Assembly (NCBI GenBank): GCA_963785125.1
Contig: CAWATU010000007.1
Span: 1-64,000, forward strand
Direction: 5' to 3'
DNA: 64,000 nucleotides
From: QHXN01 sp963785125
Lineage (GTDB): Bacteria; Acidobacteriota; Blastocatellia; Pyrinomonadales; Pyrinomonadaceae
Shown here: positions 9,769 through 18,347 of the stretch, in pieces
How positions within the stretch are numbered: position 1 is the first letter of the stretch
Layout of the letters: each line of letters starts with the position of its first letter
The notes under the pieces: generated by a model
What the model was told of the DNA's origin: nothing
Database searches by the model: none
What the model saw: the letters and a program-made list of their open reading frames with translations, nothing else
Position numbers and translations under genes: made by a program

Positions 9769-11133
9769 ATGGAAATATTCTTCAGGATACTCGCGGTCTT
9801 CGTGCTGGTCGCCGCCAACGGCTTCTTCGTCACCTCGGAGTTCGCCATCGTCAGCGTGCGGCGAATGAGAATCGCCACGCTGGCCGAGGGCGGCAACAAG
9901 CGCGCGCAACGCCTGCTCGCCTTCAAGGACAACCTCGGCTCATACATCTCGGCCACGCAGCTCGGCGTCACGCTCTCGTCCCTCGCGCTCGGGTGGATCG
10001 GCGAGGCGACGCTGGCCGACCTGCTCGTCACGCCGTTCGAGCGGCTCGGCGCCAGCCTCCCGCCGCTCTACGGCGACTACTTCTCCGACTACGTGCGCCA
10101 CTTCGTCGCCTCGGCCATCGCCTTCATCGTCATCACCTTCCTCCACATCGTCCTCGGCGAGCAGGTGCCGAAGATGTTCGGCATCGAGCGCTCGGAGCGC
10201 GTTGCGATGTTGACCGTGGGGCCGATGTACTGGTTCTCGCGCGTCTTCCGCATCCCCATCCGACTGCTCGACGTGGCGAGTTCTGCCGCCACGCGCGCCT
10301 TAGGGATGCACGGTTCGAGCGAGCACGCCTCGATCTACACCGAGGAGGAGATCAAGCAGCTCGTCAACATCTCGCACAAGAGCGGCCACCTCGAAGAGGA
10401 GGAGCGCCGCCTCATCAACCGCGTCTTCGACTTCTCCGAGGCCGAGGTACGCGAGGCGATGATTCCGCGCACGGAGGTGCAGGCGCTCCCCATCACGGCC
10501 ACGCTCGAAGAGTGCGAGCACGCCTTCTGTGAGTTCGGCTTCTCGCGCCTGCCCGTCTACCGCGAGCGCCTCGACGACGTGGCCGGCGTCCTCTTCATGA
10601 AAGACCTCATGCCCTGCCTGCACACGGTCGAGCCCAGAACCTTTAACATGGAGTCGATGCTCCACCCGGCGCTCTTCGTCCCGGCCACCGCGCGGCTCGG
10701 CTCCGTGCTCGCGCAGATGCAGGCGCAGAAGACGCACATCGCCTGCATCGTGGACGAGCACGGCGGACTGGAAGGCATCGTCACGCTGGAAGATTTACTT
10801 GAAGAGATCGTCGGCGAGATCAACGACGAGTACGACGAGGAGGTGCGCGAGCAGATCATCGCCGAACCGAACGGCACCTACCTGCTCGACGGGATGCTGG
10901 CCGTGCGCGACGCCAACCGCCGCTTCAAGCTGAAGCTCCCCGAGGAGGCGGGTTACACGACGATGGCCGGCTTCCTGCTGGCGAGCGCCGGACGCATCCT
11001 CGGCCCCGGCGAGGAGGTCGAGCACGAAGGCGGCCGCTTCCTCGTCGAGCAGGTCGAGGGGCGCCGCATCCGCCGCATACGCTACACGCCTCCGCCGCCG
11101 GCCGAGGTGCCGGGCGAGCAGGAGGCCGCTTGA
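9769..11133 (+). CDS. CNNM/CorC-type membrane protein with CBS pair (hemolysin family)
   Basis: This 454-residue protein has the standard order of the HlyC/CorC family. A DUF21/CNNM membrane domain (about 1-190) holds four hydrophobic segments and the family strings ANGFFVTSEFA and LGVTLSSLALGWIGE. A pair of CBS domains (about 210-335) and a small CorC_HlyC domain at the C-terminus (about 350-435) follow. Members take part in Mg2+ or Co2+ export. The 'hemolysin' name is historical. Start ATG 9769 is at the beginning of the first membrane helix. A 48-residue single-helix protein gene follows after 35 bases. Confidence 0.92.
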   Translation: MEIFFRILAVFVLVAANGFFVTSEFAIVSVRRMRIATLAEGGNKRAQRLLAFKDNLGSYISATQLGVTLSSLALGWIGEATLADLLVTPFERLGASLPPLYGDYFSDYVRHFVASAIAFIVITFLHIVLGEQVPKMFGIERSERVAMLTVGPMYWFSRVFRIPIRLLDVASSAATRALGMHGSSEHASIYTEEEIKQLVNISHKSGHLEEEERRLINRVFDFSEAEVREAMIPRTEVQALPITATLEECEHAFCEFGFSRLPVYRERLDDVAGVLFMKDLMPCLHTVEPRTFNMESMLHPALFVPATARLGSVLAQMQAQKTHIACIVDEHGGLEGIVTLEDLLEEIVGEINDEYDEEVREQIIAEPNGTYLLDGMLAVRDANRRFKLKLPEEAGYTTMAGFLLASAGRILGPGEEVEHEGGRFLVEQVEGRRIRRIRYTPPPPAEVPGEQEAA

Positions 11134-11168
11134 GCAGTCTGCTCACGCACACTTGAAAGGGATAAGAT

Positions 11169-11315
11169 TTGGGCGACCAGAACGACATCGCGGAATTGAC
11201 CTTCACGCTGCTCATCATGGCGGGGCTGCTCGTCGTCTGCGTCGTTGCCGTCGTCATCTTCTTCCGCGTCTGGCGCCGCGAGAACAAGGGGCGCGACCGC
11301 AGCTTCTTCGAGTAG
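11169..11315 (+). CDS. 48-residue single-pass membrane peptide
   Basis: TTG 11169 follows AAAGGGATA at good distance. The reading frame opens with GDQNDIAELT, has one clean hydrophobic helix (LLIMAGLLVVCVVAVVIFF), and ends in a basic tail (RVWRRENKGRDRSFFE). The positive tail after the helix predicts N-out, C-in topology. It lies between the CorC-type gene and nat. It could be a small partner of the CNNM protein, which is a guess from position alone. Confidence 0.6.
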   Translation: MGDQNDIAELTFTLLIMAGLLVVCVVAVVIFFRVWRRENKGRDRSFFE

Positions 11316-11363
11316 CCGTATGATTGCTCCTCTGCTCTGAACGCGCCGGTTGGAGGTGTCCGG

Positions 11364-12137
11364 ATGGACGTTGACGCATACCTCGAACGCATCGACTACA
11401 GCAGCCCGCTCGCGCCGACGGCCGAGACGCTACGCCGCCTGCACGTCGCGCACCTGCTCGCAGTCCCCTTCGAGAACCTGAGCATTCACGCGGGCGAGCC
11501 CGTCGTGCTTCAAGACCGTTCTCTCTTCGACAAGGTCGTCGCGCACATGCGCGGCGGCTTCTGCTACGAGCTGAACGGGCTCTTCGCCGCGCTGCTGCGC
11601 GAGCTTGGCTTTCGTGTCGAGATGCTCTCGGCGGCGGTCGCGCGGCGCGAAGGGGGGTTCGGGCCGGAGTTCGACCACATGGCGCTGTTGGTCACGCTCG
11701 AAGAGCGTTGGCTGGCCGACGTGGGTTTCGGCGACTCTTTCGTCGAGCCGCTGCTGGTTGACGAGCGCGCGGAACAGACGCAAGCGGCGGGCTCCTTCCG
11801 TATCGAAGAGGAGGAGGGCGGTCGCCTCATCCTGCTACGGAGGGACGCCGAGGGCGCGTGGGAGCCGCAGTATCGCTTCAGCCTTGAGCCGCACGCGTAC
11901 GAAGACTACGCGGAGATGTGCCGCTTCCATCAGACCTCGCCCGAGTCGCACTTCACAAGGGGGCGCGTCTGCTCGCGCCTGACGCCGGAGGGGCGTGTGA
12001 CGCTGAGCGGGTCGCGGCTCATCACGACGCGGGGCGGCGAAAGGATGGAGCGCGAACTGGCCGACGAGGCCGAGTGTGACGCCGCGCTGCTCGAACACTT
12101 CCGCATCAAGATGCGCGGCCGGGGCGCGAACCCGTAG
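11364..12137 (+). CDS. Arylamine N-acetyltransferase
   Basis: Transfers acetyl from acetyl-CoA to arylamines or hydrazines. At 257 residues it is close to the usual 255-290. The catalytic triad is clear: Cys67 in MRGGFCYELN, His105 in FDHMALLV, and Asp119 in ADVGFGDSF. The N-terminal YLERIDYSSP and the VPFENLSIH segment are also family hallmarks. Start ATG 11364 follows GGAGGTGTCCGG. It is the fifth gene in a plus-strand run whose members share no pathway. Confidence 0.95.
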   Translation: MDVDAYLERIDYSSPLAPTAETLRRLHVAHLLAVPFENLSIHAGEPVVLQDRSLFDKVVAHMRGGFCYELNGLFAALLRELGFRVEMLSAAVARREGGFGPEFDHMALLVTLEERWLADVGFGDSFVEPLLVDERAEQTQAAGSFRIEEEEGGRLILLRRDAEGAWEPQYRFSLEPHAYEDYAEMCRFHQTSPESHFTRGRVCSRLTPEGRVTLSGSRLITTRGGERMERELADEAECDAALLEHFRIKMRGRGANP

Positions 12138-12163
12138 AAGCCACCCCGAAGGGCACCTACCTG

Positions 12164-12384
12164 ATGAGAACGAAATCAACCCTCGCCTGCGTCGCGCTGG
12201 CGCTGCTCTGTTCGGCCGGCGCCTTCGCGCGTCCACCCGCGCAGGACGTTCAGCTCTCGCCGAACGCACCCAAAGACAAGCCCAGCTCGGTCACGGCCGA
12301 CGAGTTCCGACGGTTCGAGGAGCAATCTTCGAGTTCCGCGACGGGCGCTGGTACTGCGTGGTCTTCGTCCAGTGTTGCGATTAA
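12164..12384 (+). pseudogene. Small secreted protein, frame broken near 12320
   Basis: ATG 12164 opens a signal peptide (MRTKSTLACVALALLCSAG, likely cut after AFA). The mature part begins RPPAQDVQLSPNAPKDKPSS and runs to DEFRRFEE. In that frame the rest is low-quality serine-rich sequence. Another frame from about 12320 gives IFEFRDGRWYCVVFVQCCD and a stop at 12384, which looks like real protein. One base change near 12315-12325 would join them into about 72 residues. Function unknown. Confidence 0.5.
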
Positions 12385-12416
12385 AGCAGTCTTCACTTGA
12401 GTGAGCATCAAAGGTA

Positions 12417-12491
12417 TTAACCACCGAGGCACAGAGACACAGCTTTGAAGAGATAGCTCGACAAGCTGTGCCTCTGTGCCTCGGTGGTTAA
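12417..12491. repeat. CACCGAGG/CACAGAG-family hairpin spacer
   Basis: Two 29-base arms (12417-12445 and 12463-12491) pair with a single mismatch around a 17-base loop. The arms are built of CACAGAG-like units. A hairpin of the same family is at 33003-33070. It probably ends transcription of the upstream plus-strand genes. Confidence 0.75.
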
Positions 12492-12618
12492 TTGCTTCTC
12501 GGTCGCACCCAACTGCCAGCCGCTATAGAACCCGCGGGTAGCCCTCTGAAGCGGCAAGGCCGCATCGTTCGGCTTTTGCTATCCTATTACGGAGTTAGGT
12601 TGCTTCATACAAACGGCA

Positions 12619-13212
12619 ATGAGAAATACCTTACCGGAACCGGCTGTTGAGCAGCGGGAGACTCCTGAGCTAATCGAAGATTTATGCCTGGCGCTGCGCG
12701 ATGTTGGCGTGCGCGACTATGGCTTGCCTGACGATGAACGGGGTGTCGCTTCTATCAAGAGCGTCCAGCGGATTCATGCCGAATTGGAAAAGCGTGGCGT
12801 AGATTATCGCTCCCGTCTCGCGCGGCTCACGGAAGAGACCAAATGGCAGATCGAGCCGCTCCTGCGAGAATGTCTGGCCTACCCCGAAGTCGTCCCCTAT
12901 GTCAGAGAAGCCGACGGCGTGCGCCGCGCTTTCAGGTGTTCCGTCTGTCGGCAACGGGAGTTCCCTGACCGCAAAGGTCTCTTTCTATGTAACGTCTGCT
13001 TGGAACAATCGGCAGAGTCCATATACAGCCGGGTGCCCTGGGGCGGGCTTCTATTGCTGCGCATTTACAATGAGGCATATTGGTGCAAGCATGCGAATGC
13101 CGAGACGGTGATGGCGGCGTTCGATGATTACGAGACATTAGGTTATGCGTGGTGTGCGCAATGTGTTGCCGAAGAGCAAGAGCGCAGGGTTGAAATGGGA
13201 TGGCCGGCTTGA
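12619..13212 (+). CDS. Hypothetical protein with zinc-finger-like cysteine pairs, 197 residues
   Basis: I know no family for this protein. The N-terminal half is helical and acidic. The C-terminal half has CSVC (about 112-115) and CNVC (about 128-131), 12 residues apart, and later CKH and CAQC, a plausible two-site zinc fold. Base composition is clearly lower in GC than the neighbours, and codons such as TTA, AGA and CGT-type third bases are more frequent. A separate origin is therefore likely. ATG 12619 is the first start. No strong ribosome-binding site is seen. Confidence 0.65.
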   Translation: MRNTLPEPAVEQRETPELIEDLCLALRDVGVRDYGLPDDERGVASIKSVQRIHAELEKRGVDYRSRLARLTEETKWQIEPLLRECLAYPEVVPYVREADGVRRAFRCSVCRQREFPDRKGLFLCNVCLEQSAESIYSRVPWGGLLLLRIYNEAYWCKHANAETVMAAFDDYETLGYAWCAQCVAEEQERRVEMGWPA

Positions 13213-13327
13213 ATGGCTATATCATAGCGCAACCTGTCAACGGTATGCACCCGACCCCCGACACGCCGGCTCCCATCTTCGGCAATCGACCCGAGCGGCG
13301 GGTGAGGCCGTTAACCTGCCTGAGTCT

Positions 13328-14143
13328 TCACTTCTCTTGCTTCTCTAATTTTTTGAGGATGCGTGCGGCGTGGTTGCGGCCGACGAGGGGGACGCGCTCG
13401 TCTTCGGTGAGTTCGCGGATGAGGGGGACGAGCTGCTGGCGGTCGGAGAGATAGTCGCGGTTGATGAGGGTGTCGAGCTTGTTGATGAGCTTGGGGGTTT
13501 CGAGCGGCTGGCTCTCACGGGCGACTTCAAGCTCGAAGACGAGGACGGACTGCTCGGCCGCCTTGCGGTACTCCTGTGAGAGCCCCTGCGCGTGCTCGTC
13601 CTGACTGTAGTTGAACTCGGCCGTGCGCTCGCGCCCGCCGCGGCGCATCGTCAACTTCGTCTGCCCCTGGCTCGGGTAGGTGCGCTCGCCCTGGTAGTTG
13701 GCTTGCGAGTCGAGGAAGCCGAGCGCCTCCCAGTGCGCGCGCACGCGCGCGAGGGCCGTCGGGGAAAGCTCGAAGGGCTCGGTGAGCTGCTCGGTGTCGG
13801 AGCGGCGCTCGAAGCGTATCTGGCCGCGCCCTTTGTCGTCGTGCTCGATGCGTATAAAGTAGACGAAGAAGTCGGGCTGCTTGAACTCATAGACGTAGTG
13901 CGCGACGTTCGGGTCTTCCTTCGGCTTCGCGGGGACGCCCGCGCGCACAGACGCGGGCACCTCCTCAGTCCCCTGCCCCTCCTCTGGCCGCTGCGTGACC
14001 TTCTTCGGCTGAGTCTGCTGGACTGAAGCGGTCGGCGGCGGCCGGGGCGTCGCCTTGCGCTGGGCCTGTGTGCTGAAGGCCGCGCCCGTCGAGACGAGCG
14101 CGGCCGCGAATGCGAAAGTTAAAACCCGACCCCACATGCTCAC
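13328..14143 (-). CDS. Secreted hypothetical protein, 271 residues
   Basis: A signal peptide (core VLTFAFAAALVSTGAAF, cut probably after TQA) is followed by a Pro/Thr/Gln-rich stretch to about residue 75, then a mixed alpha/beta domain with no recognisable motif. The GTG start at 14143 overlaps the smc stop (GTGA), so translation is probably coupled to smc. ATG 14137 is an alternative start. It is odd for a secreted protein to be coupled to a chromosome-segregation gene. The function is unknown. Confidence 0.7.
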   Translation of the reverse strand: MSMWGRVLTFAFAAALVSTGAAFSTQAQRKATPRPPPTASVQQTQPKKVTQRPEEGQGTEEVPASVRAGVPAKPKEDPNVAHYVYEFKQPDFFVYFIRIEHDDKGRGQIRFERRSDTEQLTEPFELSPTALARVRAHWEALGFLDSQANYQGERTYPSQGQTKLTMRRGGRERTAEFNYSQDEHAQGLSQEYRKAAEQSVLVFELEVARESQPLETPKLINKLDTLINRDYLSDRQQLVPLIRELTEDERVPLVGRNHAARILKKLEKQEK

Positions 14144-17100
14144 TCGAACCTCACGGAGACGAGGCGCGAGATGCCTGCCTCCTCCATCGTCACGCCGTAG
14201 AGCGCGCGCGCCATCTCCATCGTCCGCTTGTTGTGCGTGATGACGAGGAACTGCGTCTCCTGCGACATCTCCTTGATCTTCGTCGTGAAGCGGCTGACGT
14301 TCGCCTCATCGAGCGGCGCGTCCACCTCGTCAAGCAGACAGAAGGGCGACGGCCGGTAGCGGAAGACGGCGAGCACGAGCGCGAGCGCCGCCATCGCCTT
14401 CTCGCCGCCCGAGAGCAGCAGCACGTTCTGCAAACGCTTGCCCGGCGGCTGCGCCACGAGGTCGATGCCCGACTCCAACACGTCGTCCGAATCGAGCATG
14501 CTCATCTCGCCGCGACCGCCGCCGAAAAGCTCGACGAAGAACTGTCCGAAGTTGCGGTTGATCTCCTCGAAGGCGTGGCGGAAGCGTTCGCGCGAGCGCT
14601 TCTTGATCTCGCGCAGCGCCTCGTCGGTCGAGTGGATGCCGTCGATGATGTCCTGCCGCTGGGCGGTGAGGAACGTCAGGCGCTCCTCGTTCTCGGCCAG
14701 CTCTTCGAGCGCCATCATGTTGACGGCGCCGAACGACTCGACGCGGGCGCGCAGCTCTTCGAGGCGCGCGCGCGAGGCTTCGAGGTCGAAACCCTCCTCG
14801 GCCGGGTGCGCGGCGGCGACCTCTTCGAGCGGCTGGTTCAGCTCGCTCACGCACGCCTCGCGCACGTAGTTGAGGCGCGCGGCGGCCTCGGCCCTCTGAA
14901 CTTCGAGCGCGGCGCGAGAGTCGCGCGCGGCCGAAGCCTGCTGGTGTAGTTCCGTCACTTCGAACGTCAGGGCGTCGGCGCGTTCGCGCGACTCCGCGAG
15001 GCGGGCCGCGGCCTCACCCACCCTGCGCTCAAGGGCGGCGCGCTCGTCCTCGGAGCCGGCCGAAGACTGTTCGAGTTCCGTGAGCGAGCGGCGCAGCGCT
15101 TCGAGCCGGTCGCCGGCCTCCGCTGCCTCCTGCTCGTGACGTTCGACCCGCGTCCGCAGCTCCGCGGACTCCGACTCCATGCGGCGCAGCTCGGCCGCCG
15201 CCGCACGGCGTCTCTCCGCCGCGGCCGCGGCCTGCGCGCGCTGCGCACCGAGGTTCTCGCCCTCGGCCGCCGCCGCGCGGCGCGCCTCGGTAAGAGCCTC
15301 GGCAGCTTCGGCGACCGCGCGTTGCGCGGCGGCGCGAGACTCCTGCGCTATCTCAAGCTCGGCAATCTGGCGCGCGCGTCGTTCCTCAACCTCGCGCCGC
15401 TCTTCGGCGAGCCGCGCGGCATCATCCGCGACAACGCGCATGTGGCGCTCGGCGCGTTCGATCTCCTGCTTGAGCTGCGAGGCGCTCACTTCGCGCGCGA
15501 CGTGCTCGCGCTCCTCGCGCCCGATCTCGTCGTTGAGGTGGATGAAGGCGTCCTCCAACTCACCCAGACGCCCGCGCGCCGCCTGCGCCGCCTCGTCGGC
15601 GAAGACGAGGTCTGCCTCCAGGCCCACCATGCGCAGCTCAAGCTCGCGCATCTCGCGCTTGAAGGCGAGCAGCCCCGCGCCCTCCTCCGAGACCGGGTGC
15701 CCGCCCGCCGCGATGAGCTGGCCGGCGACGACCCACTCGCCCGCGGCCGTCACGCACATCTCGCCCGTCGGGCAGCGTGAGGAGCATCGCGCGCTCCAGG
15801 TCTGCAGCCACGCGCGCGTTCATCTCGCGCGCGAGCGTGCGCGACAAAACGGCGCCTATCTCGCGCGGCGCGCCGAGCAGATTAGCGACCCGCGTCTCTT
15901 CATCGATGTCGGAAGCGACCGCATCGTTTGAACCGAGACGACGGATAGCGTCATCTTCATCGGTGAGCGTTGCGCCCTTCGACTCGTCCGTCTCGTCCAG
16001 CTCGGCCGCGCCGCCGTGCAGCCCCGCGACGAGGAAGGTCGCGCGGCCGGCGTCGTCGCGCTGAAGCCAAGCGGCGGCGCGCACGGCATCATCCGGCGTC
16101 GGCACGATGACCGATTGCAGGTACGGCCCGAGCACGCTCTCGACGGCGCGCTCCCAACGCGGCTCGACGCGGAGCACGTCGGCGACCGTGGCGACGACGT
16201 GGAAGTCGCGCGGCGCGTCCCCCTCGGCCGGCGCAAAGATGCGCTGGACTGACTGTGAGTAGAGCGAGTGTTGCGTGTCGATCTCGCTCAGCGTGTCCAG
16301 ACGATGGCGGACGCGCGCCGACTCGTCGCGGGCGCGCGCGCGCTCGGCCTCGGCGGCAGCCACCTCGGCGCGCGCGTCGGAGAGAGCGCGCGTGCGCGCC
16401 TCGCGCTCGGCGTAGAGCGCGTCGAGGTGCGCGCGCGCGGAGGTGATCTCGCCCTGTAGCTTCTCGGCCTCGGCCTTCGCCTGCTCGTGCGCGGCCGAAC
16501 GCGCGCTCGCCCTCGCGCGCGAGCCCCTCGGCCTGCGCCGCGAGTTTGTCGAGCACGGTCTCCAACTGGCGTCCGATCTCTGCCAGACGCTCGGCGGCGG
16601 CCGTGTGCGTCAGAAGCTCTGCGCGCGCGGACTCGATGGTGCGTCTCGGCCTCGACGCACCTCGGCGGTGCGCCGCGCGTAGGCCGACTCGGCCTCTTCG
16701 AGCTGGCGTGCGCTCTGCTCGCTCGCCTCGCGCATCTGCACGTCACGAAGTACGAGCGACTCGCTCTCGGCCGTGACCGCGGTGAGCCGCGCGCGCACGG
16801 CCTCGGCCTCGTGCCGCACCTCGGCCAGACGCTTTTCCAGCGACGCGATCTGCTCGCCCTGATACGCGCGCTCGCGCTCGCGGCGGTCGAACTTGAGCGC
16901 CGACTCGGAGACGGCCGCGCGCGCCTCCGACAACTCCTCCTCGCGCGCACGCGCTTCGGTCGTCGCGCGCCGCGCCTCCTCCTCGCGCTCCTCAACTCTG
17001 TGGCGAGCCGCTCGACCTCCTCGTTGGCCGATGCCGAGCCCCGCGCAGACGTTCGAGCCGCGCGTTCAAGTCACGCTCGTCGGCGGCGTAGACCTTGCGC

Positions 17101-18117
17101 AGAAGCTCGCGCAGCTCCTCGCGAATCTGGTGGTAGCGTCGCGCCTTTGCGGCCTGCCTCGAGCGAGCCGACCTGCCGCTCGATCTCGGAGATGATGTCG
17201 GAGACGCGGCTGAGGTTCCCGCGAGCGGCTTCGAGCCGCGCCTCGGCCGCGCGCTGGCGCACGCGGAACTTGGTGATGCCGGCGGCCTCCTCGATGAGCG
17301 TGCGGCGATCCATCGGCTTGGCCGAGAGTATCTGGCCGATGCGCCCCTGCTCGATGATGGCGTAGTGCGCGCCGGAGAGGCCCGTGCCCGAGAAGAGGTC
17401 TTGAATGTCGCGCAGACGGCAGACGCGGCCGTTGAGGAGGTACTCGCTCTCGCCGTCGCGGTAGAGCCGGCGCGTGACCGAGACGCTCTCGCCCGGCGCG
17501 AAGTCGAGCCCGAGACGGCGAGGCCGCCAGTGGCGCTTGTGCGCGCGCGCCTTTCGGCGCGGGCACGACGGCCGCGGCATCCTCCGGCGTCACGACGCGA
17601 GCGCCTGAGTCGCCCCGCCCTCCGGCGGCTGCGGATATGCAATCTGCGTGGAGTCGCTCGCGCCGACCTCAGCGTTGCTGGCGGCGGACGTTCCGTCTGC
17701 CGCGACGGCGGCGCGGCAGCGGCTTCGGGCTGCGGCGCGAGCGCTTCCAAGCTCGGGCGAGAGACGCTCTTCGACGGCGCCGGCCTGGTCGTCCAACTCT
17801 TCGAGCGTCGCGTCGATGTCCTCGATGTCCTGCTCTTCCTCGACCGTCTCGTCGCGCACCATGTGGAGCACGACCTCGGCCATCCCCGACGGCTGGCGGC
17901 TCTTCGCGCCCTGGAAGATAACGTCCTTCATCTCGCCGCCGCGCAGGTTCTTCACCTTCTGCTCGCCGAGCACCCATGAGATGGCATCGGCGACGTTCGA
18001 CTTGCCGCAGCCGTTGGGGCCTACGATGGCGGTGATGCCGTTGCCGGTGAAGACGAGGTCGGTGTAGTCAGCGAAGGACTTGAAGCCGGTGATTTCGAGG
18101 CGTTGGAGTTTGAACAT
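14140..18117 (-). pseudogene. smc: Chromosome segregation protein SMC, with six or more frame breaks
   Basis: All SMC parts are present but scattered over three frames. From ATG 18117: MFKLQRLEITGFKSF, the Walker A GPNGCGKSN, and a 100-residue Glu/Ala-rich insert in the head. Then come the RLYRDGESEYLLNG and LSGAHYAIIEQGRIG segments, a long coiled coil, the hinge (about 16270-15850, with RVEPRWERAVESVLGPYLQS), the second coil, the signature LLLSGGEKAMAALAL, and Walker B CLLDEVDAPLDEANVSRF. Breaks lie near 17590, 17540, 17155, 17000, 16650, 16497 and 15768. Full length would be about 1,320 residues, against about 1,190 usually. Either the gene has decayed or this GC-rich coiled-coil DNA carries consensus errors. 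The conserved ends favour errors. Confidence 0.85.
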
Positions 18118-18187
18118 GCTGAGCGTTTTCGGCCTTAACGGGATGCCCTGGGAAACACAGTCCCTAGAGCCTGTGCGGGAGACGCAC

Positions 18188-18217
18188 ACTATATGTTGGC
18201 CTGAGAGCGGTTGTCAA
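18188..18217 (-). promoter_or_regulatory. Sigma-70 promoter of smc
   Basis: On the minus strand TTGACA (18217-18212) and TATAGT (18193-18188) are 18 bases apart. The predicted start site is about 65 bases ahead of the smc ATG. It is the best -35 box in the window. Confidence 0.7.
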
Positions 18218-18284
18218 ACCGAAACATTAAGGCGGCGAGGGTTAGTCGTTGTCGTCAAAGCGGGTTAGCCGCAGGCGCAAAAGG

Positions 18285-18327
18285 CCGGCGCGGCGCGGGC
18301 GGTCGAGCACCGCCCGCGCCGCGCCGG
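18285..18327 (-). terminator. Terminator of the DUF4214 protein gene
   Basis: A 19-bp GC stem (18285-18303 with 18309-18327) and a 5-base loop are followed on the minus strand by CCTTTTGC. It starts 20 bases past the stop codon at 18348, which supports that stop (and so a frame break) as the true end of the upstream gene. Confidence 0.65.
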
Positions 18328-18347
18328 GAAGAGACAAAAGAGTCGGC

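Noticed and set aside
12164..13212. Toxin-antitoxin pair
   Set aside because: The first gene encodes a secreted protein with a frame break, and the second is separated from it by a terminator-like hairpin. No known toxin fold or overlap.
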